The notes beneath the pieces were generated by a model that was not told the origin of the DNA, did no database searches, and saw nothing but the letters and a program-made list of their open reading frames with translations. From Gleditsia sinensis (taxonomy: Eukaryota > Streptophyta > Magnoliopsida > Fabales > Fabaceae), in contig CM073463.1 in the NCBI GenBank assembly GCA_037074535.1, positions 64,211,595 to 64,275,594 of the forward strand: 64,000 nt of DNA, written 5' to 3'. Within the stretch, counting starts at the first letter, position 1; the number at the start of each line of letters is the position of its first letter. The position numbers and the translations under genes are program-made. Below, in pieces: positions 49,561 to 61,191 of this stretch.

Positions 49561-50465
49561 CTAAAAGGTAATTTGGGGAAAATATTCCACAGGGAAAATA
49601 TTCCATGATGTGGATGTATGAAATAAGATGTTAGTCAGTAGGTGTTGATAGCTTTCCTAGTTCAAAACTTTCAAAATCAAGTGCTGTCTGAGATTGTATT
49701 TGTACCTAGTCTAGGTCCCAAGGTAATTTTCTAAAATACCATTTTGAAAACAAAGTTATTTAACATATTTTTTTTTTCAGGTTTCAAGTGATCTTGTCAG
49801 TGGACACTAGCCTCCTTAAGACACTCAAGGCCTAAGAACATAATTTATATGTATATTGTATATTTTTTGTAATTCTTATAGGTTGTACATTGTAATTTCA
49901 AAATTTCAATGAATATAATTTTTTATTGCATAATTTTTGTGTTAATATATTTGATTTTCTTTTGAATATTTTTATTATATTTAAATTATCGATCAAATTT
50001 TAAAGAAATTGAAGAGAAAAAAATATTTACAGGCATGATTGTAAAAGTATAAAAATTATATGAAATTAGTCTACTAAAAAATAGGTAATATTTAAAAAAT
50101 GTAAACTAAAAATTTTAAAATTGAAAAAAGGTTTAACAAGAGTTAGAGAAAACTATCATTAAGACACTGTCTTCACAACGATTTAAGAATCCGTCGTTAT
50201 TCCATAATATAATAAAGGTTTTGGAAAACCGTTGTTAGGACTAGTTTTAGTGACGGTTTTTCCACGATTGCCTAAAATTGTCACAATACCATTGGTTGTA
50301 CAACGGTTTTGTGAACCGTCATTAAGTTCTTTAATGATGATTAAAACCATCGTTAAAGTAACTTAAAAACTGTCACTATTCTCCTTTACTCTTGTAGTGT
50401 TATTACTTGACAATAATAGTGTACACTTATACTTAAACGAATTAAATTATGTGTTATAAGAACAT

Positions 50466-51311
50466 TCAATCCTTATGTCAAGGGGTTTGTTGCATTCATA
50501 GAAGATAACCAAATTCTTGGCTTGTTCTCCCTTCTTTGTATCTTTCCTAGGTGATTATCTCATTCTAGCTTGTAGCTTCTTATTGACATAGTTGGTTATC
50601 CTTATAAGAAGAGAGTCATATCTTCATCTTCAAATATGTTTTCCATCTCATATTCATAATCACTTTCTTGGGCTTGATTTGTTGAAGATTTAAGACCAAT
50701 ATTCATACATTTTTCTCTCATCATGTTTATGTCTATGAAGATGTTTTCTTTCTTATGCAATTAACATGCCTCTTAATTTATCATAAATTAAAGAGCTTAA
50801 ATCACCACTGTTAATGGTGTCTACCTTTGCCATACCTTTGGTAAACTTCTAAGGATCTTCCTTACTTGTTTTCGCCTGCCAAGGAATTTGATATTACCAA
50901 TAATCTTAGAGAACCTATTAAGCACTTCCTCAATGTTCTCAAGGTCCATCATCATGAAGAGCTTGTACACCTGGACAAGCATGCTTATCTTTTTCTCCAT
51001 AGCCTTGCTCATCCCTTCATATGTGATTTCATAGAGATCTTTTCATATTCTTGTTTCCTTATAGCACAATATACGATATTAATTGCCCAAGCATTTGCTC
51101 ATATTATTGTTATATCCTCTTCATTCCATTCTTTCCCCCTTTTGACTACCTCTTTATTGTCAACTATTGGCTTTAGAATTTTCGATCCTTTGACTATAAC
51201 CTCCCAAGATGGATAGTCAATTAATTGGATGAAGACATCCTTCCTACCCTTCCAATGGGTGTAATGATTTTTGTTGAAGATTAGTGGCCTAGTGGTTGAA
51301 TGTCCTTACAT
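50466..51311 (-). pseudogene. Copia gag N-terminal part, copy 2
   Basis: It matches 20935-21805. The start codon position is kept (51311). The capsid stretch MEKKISMLVQVYKLFMMMDL, then VLNRFSKIIGNIKFLG and KILRSLPKVW, is open only from 50821 to 51012. In the zinc knuckle the first Cys has become Phe (FYECNKPLDIRIEC). This copy is more damaged than copy 1. Confidence 0.85.
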
Positions 51312-51347
51312 GAGGTAAAAGCCTTCAAGGTATGCAAAGAAATTACA

Positions 51348-53411
51348 TGATAAAAAACTTAATGCATTTAAAAGAAATTTAAAAAAAAATAAGAGATTTA
51401 ATGCATTACCAAAAATTAAACCTTGATGTGCAACGAACCAAAAAATGTTTATACAAGTCAAGAGCCAAATATAAACAAATTTAGGTCAAGTTAAAGCAAG
51501 CTAAGGAGCAGCTAGCATAACAAGAATTAAATACCTACTAAACTCATATATAAACAAGCAATATGTGAACTATTCTTTTAAACAAATATGAATTCTTCAA
51601 AAGGTTATAAACGGAGTTTTCAAACAGCTTTGATGATTAAAAATAGTAAGGAAACTTAGCAAGGTAGAAAGTTATGCAAATGTGAAAGCTTAAACACATG
51701 CAACAAGATACATGTAGAATGTAAAAGATAAGGTAAGAGAAGGAAAATATATGGAGTTATCCTAATTTGGCCCAAAAATGGTCTACATTCAGTCCTCTCG
51801 ACTCTAAATAACTTTTGCATTAACAAAGCTTGCTTTACACCCATTTACAAACAACAAGCAACAATTTACAACTTGATAGTTTGTCACACTAACTACCAAC
51901 ATCAAAGTTTTCACAGGCTCATCAAGAAAGCTACAAAGTGTGATTTTATGTTTTTTCGCCACGAACAATTACCACATACACTTCTTACTCTTGAAAGCTA
52001 AGTGATACATAAGAAAATGCCTAGAAGAGTTTGGTTTTGCCTAATACAAAATAAGGCTCTCATGCTTAGATATTACACTATCTAAGTGTTTATTGGCTAG
52101 ACACTAAGCTTAGAATTTGAGTTCTTAAGGATTAAACAAAGGTAAGTGCATAACTCTTGAGATAAAGACTAAGGAGGTACTCAAAATGAAGCTTGCTTGT
52201 CTTGGATACTTTCTTCACAACTTCCTAAAAGCCTTTTTATGGCATTTGGAGGGGCTTCTTGGCCATTGGAGATGTTCATTTAGGTTTGAACTAGCGATTG
52301 TAGTCAATTTGAGCAAAATTTGGCCTGTGGCTAGTTTTCAGTTAATGAAAAGTTTTAATTAACTAAAAGCTAAAAACTTGCCTTATATAGTTTTATCTCC
52401 TCCAGAGTTTCATATTGTTGCATTTAATCTTTTCAATGCTCGAAATCTTTTTCTCTAACAGTTTGAAATCTTGATTTATAGTTGCATTTTCAAGTTCCAC
52501 GAATTTGGGTAGCTAATGCCTGAATCCAGCCTTTCTTTTAAAACTTCAGAGCAAAATAGAGAAGTTTTGAAGTCTTGAACTTGTAAACTATCTGTTATAA
52601 CTTTATTGTTCAATTTTCTTTCGACAAAGCTTCCTTAAATATGTAGAAACTAATTGCTTTGAGCTTCCTTGTTAAGTAGAAATGCCTTAGGGATTGTTTG
52701 GTTGGAGGGAAAAGGAGGGGAGGGGAGGGGTTTTTTAAAATTTCCCTCTTTTGGTTCACTTTGTTGGAGGGGAGGGGAGGGAATTTGGGGAGACAAAATT
52801 TCTCCCCTCCCTAAAAATCCCTCCCCTCCAAAAGTGGGGGATTTTGGAGGGGAGGGACATAGCGCTGATCAGTTTTTCAATTTGATCCCTTTTACTTTTT
52901 TTTTTTAATAAAAAATAAACAAAATTTAAATCAAAAAATAATAAATCAAAAATTTCCCATAAAAAAATTTAATAAAAAAATTATTTTTAATAAAAATAAA
53001 ATAATAAGGATATAATGGTCATATTATTTTATTTTCCCTCCCCTTTCCTTACAAACTAAACAAAAAAAAATTTATTATCCCTCCCCTCCCTTCCCCTTAA
53101 ATTAAACCAAACAAAAAAAATTTTATTTTCCCTTCTTTCCCCTCCCCACCCCTCCATTGAACTAAACGCACCCTTAATTGAAGCTTAATTGTTTATCCCT
53201 CAAATCTTGGGATCTTGACTGAGATCTTGAATATCTTCTTTGAATTGATTATATTTATAGCTCATTAACTAGCTGCAAAATGGGAACAAATCAAGTGATT
53301 AGCTGCCAATTAATTTGATATAATCAAGCTTAAATATTAGATCTTTAAATATAAATTTTTTAGCGCATTAAATAATTTGAATTTTATACTTTTCATGTTT
53401 GTCATTTATCA
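51348..53411 (-). repeat. 5' LTR of the copia element, copy 2
   Basis: The ends TGATAAA and TTTATCA are kept. It is about 850 bp longer than copy 1 because of extra sequence at 52349-53198 that includes a MITE. About 118 bp of leader between LTR and gag present in copy 1 (21824-21941) is absent here. Confidence 0.82.
52690..53173. mobile_element. Tourist-like MITE with G-rich arms (484 bp)
   Basis: The termini GGGATTGTTTGGTTGGAGGG and CCATTGAACTAAACGCACCC are inverted relatives, flanked by TTA (52687-52689 and 53174-53176). Both arms carry runs of GGAGGGGAGGGG or the complement, so the element should fold into a long hairpin. The open frame 52669-52908 is an artefact of the purine run. Confidence 0.83.
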
Positions 53412-54726
53412 ACCTCCTATGACAGCATCGTTAAACCTCTGGGGCTAATACAGAGGAAGATGAAGAATCATTCACTAACCTTTCAATATCTTCTCCCTTT
53501 ATACTTTTAAGTTCTTTCATCTTTGGGGATTTAAAAAAAAATAGTGGCAGAGCCAGGACCCTAAGGTTTGCGGGTCTTTTTTGCAAGTAATTCCTTCTTA
53601 TTTTATCTCAACATTAGAATGATAATAATAAATTTTAGAATGTAACTCAGAATTTGCTAGAATATCTTCTAAGTTAATTTTAATTTTAATTCAATGTTAA
53701 TTCAAATAATTTTATGTGTCAGAGACAATTTTTTGCTCAAATATTGATTTTCTTTTGAGAAATTTATCCTATGTAAAAAAAATGTCAATGTAAAGAATTT
53801 AGTAAATAGAAATATAATTACATGAAAAAAAATACTCTAAAATCAAATATAGAAAAGAAACAAATATTCTAAAAAAAAAAATCTATACAAGCAAATACTT
53901 AATATTTAAACCTATCGATTTGAAGCTCAAATATTGATAAATTAAAATTAGAAGCATTACAATAAAGAGAAGAAAAGAAATAAATCATCCAAAGAAGAAA
54001 AAATAAAATATGAATAATTTATGATTAGATAACAATCAATATGTTATATACTTAATGTCTGTGATTAAAAAAAAAATTCTTCAAAAGTTAAAATTTTAAG
54101 TGGGTATCTTGTAGTATAACAAAAAAAAAAGATAAACTATAAATTTAAGAGTAAGTTAAATATAAATTTAATAATAAGTCAAATATAAATTTAAAATTAA
54201 ATTTAATAATAAGCCATTTATTTTATATTGAGTCAAATATAAATTTAAGAATGAGTTAAATATAAATATAAAATAAATAATATAATACAAAATTATTTAC
54301 AGGAAATCATTATTTAACCATCTGTTCTCATCTCCCCTCCCATTTTCTTGAATTCCTTCATTTTTCTTCCCTTTCAAACTCTCAAATATATTCTAAAGGT
54401 CTGTTTAGAAAAATGATAATGGAGGGATAGGAAAGCGAATTTCCTTGGATGAAAGTTTGTTACAAAGAGGGAAGGAGGAGGAAGAATTGTCAATTGACCT
54501 TCCAAAATCCTCCAAAGGCGTCCCTCCTTTATAATTGTAAGTTTCTCCAATTTGGAAGAATTTGGAGAAACCAATTATTTAGTATTTTATTAATCATTGA
54601 TTCTTGAAAATACATATCAATAAACCAAAATATTATAACAAAAGATAACTTGTCAAAAACAATATTATAATTAGTTATGTTCTTTTATTACATTTTTTTC
54701 AAATGATTACCTTGCTGATTTTAAAC

Positions 54727-57700
54727 TCTGCCTATATTCGTATAGCCGGTCCTAAGTCCAGATAAAAGAGGAGGGTTGTGTTAGGCGTGCGACAGCCAAC
54801 GTAAAACTTTGTCGTAACCGCATGAACATGGATAAACGAAGTAATAGTGTTAAAGTTAGGTCGTTGCCCGAAAGCAACGAGCTGTATAGCTCGCGTGCAG
54901 TGTCAAAAGAGCAAGGGCTGCTGCATCGGTGTCCGAATGCAGTGAAAAATAAGCAAGGATTCCCACACTTTAATGAACGGGTGTGGGCAAAGAAGTTAGT
55001 TCATGAGGGTAGGATCCGTTTTGGAACTTGGAATGTAGGCACACTTGCAGAAAAATCAATGGAAATAGTTGATACCATGATTAGGAGAAGGATCAATATC
55101 ATGTGTCTACAAGAAACTAAGTGGGCAGGAGAAAAGGAAAAAGAATTAGATTCTTCAGGTTTTAAGCTTTGGTACACCGGTAAGACAAGAACTAGTAATG
55201 GTGTAGGAATAATAGTTGATAAGGAGTGGAGAAACAATGTAGTAGATGTGAAAAATTAGAAGATAGGATTATAGCTTTAAAGATTGTAGTTGAACGGGAC
55301 ACTTTTAATGTGTTTAGTGTATATGCACCCCAAGTTGGATTAGAGGAGCATCACAAGAGAACTTTTTAGGAGGATCTAGAAGGTTTGATTCAAGAAATAC
55401 CTTTGGGAGAAAAGATTTTCCTAAGAGGGGATTTGAATGGTCATGTAGGGAGGGAATCGAAAGGATACGAGGGTATACATGGAGGTTTTGGATTAGGAGA
55501 TGCGAACGAAGAGGGTAAAACTATCTTGGATTTTTCTTTAACCTATAATTTTACCATAGCAAATACTTGCTTTAGAAAGCGGATTGAACATCTTATCACA
55601 TACAAGAGTGGAGGAGCAAGCTCTCAAATAGATTTTTTCTTGGTAAGGAATTCAGATAGAAAGTTCTGCACAAATTGTAAAGTCATACCCAGTGAGAGCT
55701 TGGCTACCCAACACAGAGTTTTAGTTTTGGACGTACGAGTTATGAGAAGAGTAGAAAGAAAGAGTAAGAAAACAATTCCTAGAATTAGGTGGTAGTCTTT
55801 GAAGAATGAACAACAAAAGAATTTTCAAATAAGAGTGGAAGAAGAAAGGCTTTGGGAGGTCCAAGGAAATGCTAATGATATGTGGGACGAGATGGCCAAA
55901 GGGATTAAGAATATAGCAAGAGACACTTGGAGAATCAAGAGGCGTTGGTCCTAAGGGTAAAGAATCTTGATGGTGGGATGCAGAGGTGCAAGATAAGATT
56001 AAGTTTAAAAGAGAGTGTTATAAAGAGTGGCACTTATGTAAAGATAAGGCAAATTGGAATAAATATAAAGCGGTTAAGAAAGACGCTAAGAAGGCTGTGA
56101 GTGAAGTAAGAACTAGAGCTTTTGAGGGATTATATCAATCTTTAGGAACTAAGGAGGGAGAAAGAAAAATTTACAAGTTTGCGAAAGGTAGGGAAAGAAA
56201 GACAAGGGACCTAGATAAAGTGAAATGTATTAAAGATGAAGAGGGTAATGTTTTGGTAAGGGAGCGTGATATCCAAGCACGATGGAGGAGTTACTTTCAA
56301 GGACTTTTTAACAAAGGGCATGAGTTGACCTACAACTCTGACAGACTTAATATTGTAGAAGAAGACCGTAATTATACTTTTTATCGTAAAATCCAAGAGT
56401 TTGAAGTAGAGAAAGCTCTGAAGAGAATGGATAATGACAAAGCAGTAGGACCTGATAATATACCTATTAAGGTGTGAAAAAATTTAGGAATGAAGGGTAT
56501 AAATTGGCTCACTAAGTTGTTTAAGGTAATAATGAAATCTAAGAAAATGCCGGATGAATGGAGGAGAAGTACTTTAATCCCTATATATAAAAATAAAGGA
56601 GACATATAGAATTGTTCCAACTATCGGGGGATTAAACTCATGAGCCACACTATGAAGTTATGGGAGAAGATCATTGAGTAAAGATTAAGACAAGAGACTC
56701 AAGTTACAGAGAACCAGTTTGGATTTATGCCAGGAAGGTCAACTATGGAAGCAATTTATTTACTACGGAGATTGATAGAAAGGTATCAAAGTAGACGGAA
56801 AGATTTGCATATGGTTTTTATTGATCTGAAAAAGGCATATGACAGAGTGTTAAGAGAGATTCTATGGAAAACTTTAGAAAAGAAAGGAGTACGTATTGCG
56901 TATATTCGAGCAATCAAAGACATGTACGACGGGATAACGACTTGCGTGAGAACACAAAATGGGGATACAAAGGATTTTCCCACAACTATTGGACTACATC
57001 AAGAGTCTTCTCTGAGTCCGTATCTTTTTAATTTGATTGTGGACGCAGTTACTGAACATATACAAGAGTTGGAGCCTAAATGCATGATTTTTGCAGATGA
57101 TATAGTCTTAGTTGGTGAATCGAAAGAGGAAATAAATATGAAGGTAGAGTCATGGAGACAAGTTTTAGAAACACATGGTTTTCGGATAAGTAAAAATAAA
57201 ACAAAATATATGGAATATATTTTTAGTAAGAGACGAACAAATACGAATGTAGACATGAAACTTGGAGACTATATATTAAAACAAGTTACAAATTTTAAAT
57301 ATCTTGGGTCTATTATACAAAATGACGGTGAAGTAAAGGAGGACGTAAACCATATGATTCAAGCTGGATGGATGAAATGGAGGAAAGTTTTGAGTGTCAT
57401 TTGTGATCAAAAAGTGCCGCTCAAAGTTAAAGGAAAATTATACCGTACGGCTATAAGACCTACTATATTGTATGGTACGGAATGTTGGACAGTTAAAAGA
57501 CAACATGAAGATAAACTCAACGTTGTAGAGATGAGAATGTTGCATTGGATGTGTGGATACACCAGAAGATATATGATTAGAAATGAGTGCATTAAAGAGA
57601 AAGTTGGGATAGCACCTATTGTGGAGAAGATGGTTGAATCTCGCTTAAGGTGGTTTGGCCATGTGTGGAGAAGATCGGCAGAAGCCCTATTGAGAAGAGT

Positions 57701-57894
57701 TGATCGGATGGAGAATAGTTCAATAATTAGAGGTAGAGAGAGGCCAAAGAAAACAATAAGTGAAACTATTAAAAATTATTTAATAGTTAATAACTTATCT
57801 ATTGATCTCATCCATGATAGGCCACTATGGCACCGTTTGGTCCATGTAGTCGACTACGCCTAATAGGAAAAGGCTTAGTTGTTGTTGTTATTGT
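54727..57894 (+). mobile_element. RTE-type LINE, apparently full length (3168 bp)
   Basis: It is flanked by a perfect 23-bp duplication (54704-54726 and 57895-57917, TGATTACCTTGC through GATTTTAAAC). The 3' end is a GTTGTTGTTGTTATTGT tail, as in plant RTE-clade LINEs, and there is no poly(A). The 5' leader (TATAGCCGGTCCTAAGTCC onward) looks like the start of other full-length plant RTE copies. It encodes one endonuclease-RT protein in decayed form. The homologous first copy of the locus has no insertion here. Confidence 0.94.
54822..57863 (+). pseudogene. RTE LINE endonuclease-reverse transcriptase, decayed
   Basis: Domains in order: apurinic-type endonuclease (RFGTWNVGTLAEKS, MCLQETKWAGEKEKEL, FNVFSVYAPQVGLEE, LRGDLNGHVGRES, SQIDFFLVRNSD, HRVLVLDV); a basic linker; then reverse transcriptase (KALKRMDNDKAVGPDNIPI, ENQFGFMPGRSTMEAI, MVFIDLKKAYDRV, SSLSPYLFNLIVDAV, FADDIVLVGES) and the C-terminal stretch (YLGSIIQNDGEV, WFGHVWRRSAEALLRRVDRM, WHRLVHVVDYA). 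FADD is the catalytic pair. GLHQESSLSPYLF has Glu where the family usually has Gly. Stops fall at 55367, 55793, 55968, 56475, 56607 and 56679, with frameshifts near 55250 and between 55800 and 55968. The last 378 codons (56727-57863) are open. Confidence 0.95.
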
Positions 57895-58030
57895 TGATTA
57901 CCTTGCTGATTTTAAACATTCAAATAAACAGAAGGAAAATCATCATTCCCTTATTCTCCCTTCTCTTCCCTTTCATTTTCTTTGAATTTCTTCCCTTCTC
58001 ATTCCCTCTCAACTTCCAAACATACCCTAA

Positions 58031-58804
58031 AACGTACCCTAAGTGTCATTGTGTAATGGTAGTCCATCCATATGTAGAGTTTTAGGGGTCAGGAGTTGTA
58101 GTAATACAGGAATTGAGAGCTTTTGGTGAATTAATTTGTCGCCCTTAATCTTTATCTCAAACTTTCTTTCTTTTTCTATTTTCTCTATATGGTATCATCG
58201 AAATGTCTCTTCATCTTTGTTTTCATTTTATAATTCTCAGTTAAATTTAGAGTTGTCATCACTGAATCCACCCTGACCAAATCATTTTACTTAAATTGAG
58301 CCTATGAAATTACACATTTACCCTTGGAAACAGGGAGGAGAAGAACTTGCGGAAGCAGAGGACAGAAAACAGGGACATCGCGAATTCATTTATGCTTATC
58401 TCCTTAACTTAGCCACAGTGATATCAGAGCTATGCAACGAAGAAGAAGAACTCCTCGGTATCTCTATGGAGTAGCAGAGCAGAAACTAAGAAAAAAAGGG
58501 ACTGCAGAAGAGAGCAAATCGCGGCTGAAGAACAGAGCACAGAAAGACGAAGCAGCTCGTGAACGCTGTTTGAAGCAGAGCAGATGCCGTTGGAAACAGA
58601 GAAGAAACGCGAGGCTGCAGAAAGAAAACGGAAAAGAAACAGAACGCGAAGGAGGAAGAGCTGTGAAGCAGGAGAGTAAAACGCGTAGCTAAAATAGCAA
58701 GAACGCGAAGCTGCAGAAGAGACAAGAAGCAGAAGACGCAGCGGAGGGTGAAGCCCTGGGACTCGAGGGCATCGCCGGAGATGGAGAACTTGGCGGTGGT
58801 TGAG
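58031..58804 (+). other. Retrotransposon-leader-like segment, copy 2
   Basis: It matches 24580-25355. The second primer-like motif TGATATCAGAGCT is at 58429-58441. An Arg/Lys-rich frame (58432-58692) starts at the ATG just after it, but copy 1 does not keep the frame. No firm gene call is possible. Confidence 0.38.
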
Positions 58805-59127
58805 CAGGGGCAGAGGGTAGTGTATTGTTGAGGGGGGCTACATTTTTCAAAATTCTTAATAATATATGTAATTTATTATTTAAATATAAATATATTATAA
58901 TTTAACTCCTCAATCAAAATTAAAATTTTTATAATTAAATTTCATAAATAAAAATTTTAAAAATAATTGTAAGTAATTCTTTATATTTTACTTTATTTGT
59001 AGATTATATATTATATTTAATTATTTTGATTTTTTTAATTATTATATATAATTAATATATTTTTATTAATATCATTATTATTTTTTCTCATCAGCCCCTC
59101 AATAAAGATTGTCTAACTCTACCTCTG
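58805..59127. mobile_element. hAT-type MITE, copy 2 (323 bp)
   Basis: It is the same insertion as 25356-25687, with the 8-bp duplication TGGTTGAG kept at 58797-58804 and 59128-59135. The right terminus has changed to CTCTACCTCTG. Confidence 0.85.
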
Positions 59128-59311
59128 TGGTTGAGAGTTGGGCAGAAATAATAAGGCTCCGGGGAGGAGGAAGAATGGAGAGTTTAAAACGGAGTGAGGA
59201 AAATGAATAATAGTGAAACAATGACCTTTGTTTTAGGTGCATGGTATAATTGAAAATATAAAACTACTTTTAAAAGCAGTTACTGGACAAGCCTTATATA
59301 CTTTGTCTCAG

Positions 59312-59508
59312 GCACATAGAATAGCAGAAGAATAGTAGAGAAACTATAGACTATATTTCGCGGGTTGATAGTATAAGTTAAGACAATTCGATGTTATACA
59401 ATATTTGGTTGCACATATAATAGCAGAGGATTAGTAGAGAAACTATGACCCTATTTCAGGGGTTGATAGGATATGTTAAAGCAATCCAATGTTATACAAT
59501 ATTTGGTA
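59312..59508. repeat. Two tandem copies of a 99-bp unit, copy 2
   Basis: It is the counterpart of 25871-26067, starting GCACATAGAATAGCAG and, for the second unit, GCACATATAATAGCAG at 59411. Confidence 0.78.
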
Positions 59509-59664
59509 TACAGGAAGAATTATATAAGTTTATATGGTTAGAATTGTTTATTGATTATTATAGCACAGTAAAGCCAAGAAAAGAAGGATAAGTCTTAATA
59601 AAGAATTTCATAAAAAAATTTTAACAACAAAAAGTCATTTTATATTTATTTACTAATTTAACAT

Positions 59665-60060
59665 AATATTATCGCTATCACTATTATATTAATCTGACCA
59701 TGTTGTTAATACTATTGTTAGTTCAATCACTATCACCACTATTATTATTGTTGTTACCACTATTATATTTATATTATTGTTGTTACTATCATTGCCACTA
59801 CCACTATTATTACTTTGCTATAACCAATTTTGTTGCTACTATTATTATCATTGTCTTACCACTATTAATATACTAATATTATTATCGTTGTTATTATAAT
59901 TACTGTAATTATAACTACTATTGTTATATTGCTATCATTACTACTATTATCACTATTGTCATAACAGTCTCTATGACTTTTATTATTATAATGGTATTGT
60001 CGTCATTGTCATCATTACTATCATTATTATCAATATTATCGTCACTATTATTATTTATTT
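59665..60060. repeat. Irregular trinucleotide array, copy 2
   Basis: It is the counterpart of 26222-26635 with several small three-base-multiple indels. 60061-61190 is AT-rich flank without a gene. Confidence 0.72.
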
Positions 60061-61191
60061 TTTATATGTTGATTCATCAAATACTTGATAATATGGTAGC
60101 TTATACAATAATACTCGATGTAACTTGAACTATCAAGTGTTATTCTAAATAATATGCCAAATAGAGCTTGAGTATTTATACTATTATTTACCTATTAAAA
60201 GGCATAGTACACTTCATTATGTGCATATAAATTTATATGGTTTCAATGAAAAGTTATTGTTGTTACCACATTCTTGAAGACAAATTATTTTTTACAAAAA
60301 ATAAGTAAATTAAACTAAACATAAAGAAACACATAAGTTATACTCTTAAGTGAGATTTATCTTAGACATATTTATAGATTTATTCATAATTGCATTAATT
60401 TACAAATCTTTTGTAAACTAAGTAAATATAATAATTTATCCACTCTTAAATGACAATTTCTCTTTAATGTAGGTACAGTTAATTCAATGAATAGCTCTAT
60501 TTTTCAAAAAATTGAGGTTTTTTTTATCGTTAGATGCACATTGAAATGATCACATTAGTAATTAAAAAAATTAGAGTAAAAATATCAAGATAAATTTAAT
60601 GATGGAAAAACTCAGCCTCTTTTAAATATAAAGCTATATATAGAATAACCCCATAATTAATTTAAGATATTAAATTTGAGAGTGAATTGTTATTTTTATT
60701 TTTAATATCTTTTTTCAATTTTGTCTTTTAAAAAATTTCTTTTATGAAAGAATATGCCTACATTAACCTTGTCAATATATATTTAAAAGATTTTGCCCAA
60801 ATTAAAAGTTTGCTTAAACTCTGTAAGTTTTGAATAGAACATATGAGTAAATTTGTTAAATATTTATTCACAGAATTAATATAAAGATATTGTTGAAAAT
60901 AAAATAGTCTTTAAAAGACTTAAATAAAAAAAAATTTGAGAAATCAAATTTAAAAAATAAATATATTTTAAAGACCAAAACATCAATTCACTCGTAATTT
61001 AATTGCTTGGGTCCTGTTGGATTGGCATATTCAAAACCAATTTTATCATTAAATTATAATGTGAAATTTTTTTTTGAAGTGTTTTGAGAATTAATTTTAG
61101 TTTTCCTTTGCTATCTCTGTCATAACCCATAACTAAATCATAATCTTTCCTGCAATCTATCTCCTTATCAAATATCAATCTTATTCCCATT

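Larger units (their letters stand above)
44564..49650 (+). mobile_element. Solo LTR B (about 2.88 kb without its nested insert) in the CACTA copy 2
   Basis: It starts TGTAACATCCTAAGTC and ends GGTGTTGATA (the CA end is mutated to TA). It is flanked by a perfect GCTTT duplication (44559-44563 and 49651-49655). The unoccupied site is visible in CACTA copy 1 near 20055 (GCTATGGCTTTCCTGG). It is the same family as solo LTR A but in opposite orientation and at an unrelated target. It contains a nested Tekay-type solo LTR and an (AT)n tract. Open frames within it (44884-45141, 44982-45242, 47527-47838) are not conserved intact in LTR A. Confidence 0.92.
42215..50399 (+). mobile_element. CACTA transposon, copy 2, left end missing
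   Basis: The right terminus ACTCTTGTAGTG (50388-50399) and right subterminal repeats (50140-50380) are present. The first 580 bp or so, including the left TIR and left subterminal repeats, are absent because the duplication junction falls inside the element. It is further split by solo LTR B. It cannot transpose as it stands. Confidence 0.88.
54397..58027. mobile_element. Tourist-like MITE, copy 2, split by a LINE
   Basis: It is the same element as 24142-24576, with TAA at 54394-54396 and 58028-58030. The LINE is inserted after its TGCTGATTTTAAAC stretch. Confidence 0.82.

Noticed and set aside
12927..49650. Apparent large inverted duplication between 12927-15741 and 44564-49650
   Set aside because: The two segments end exactly at TG...CA-type termini and have different target duplications (ATCAY and GCTTT). 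They are two independent insertions of one LTR family in opposite orientation.
55001..57592. Several minus-strand open frames within the LINE
   Set aside because: They are antisense shadows of the endonuclease-RT reading; none has a domain.
58432..58692. Arg/Lys-rich 86-codon open frame next to a primer-site-like motif
   Set aside because: The duplicate at 24980-25240 does not keep the frame because the A-run length differs by a non-multiple of three. The composition simply reflects a GA-rich stretch.
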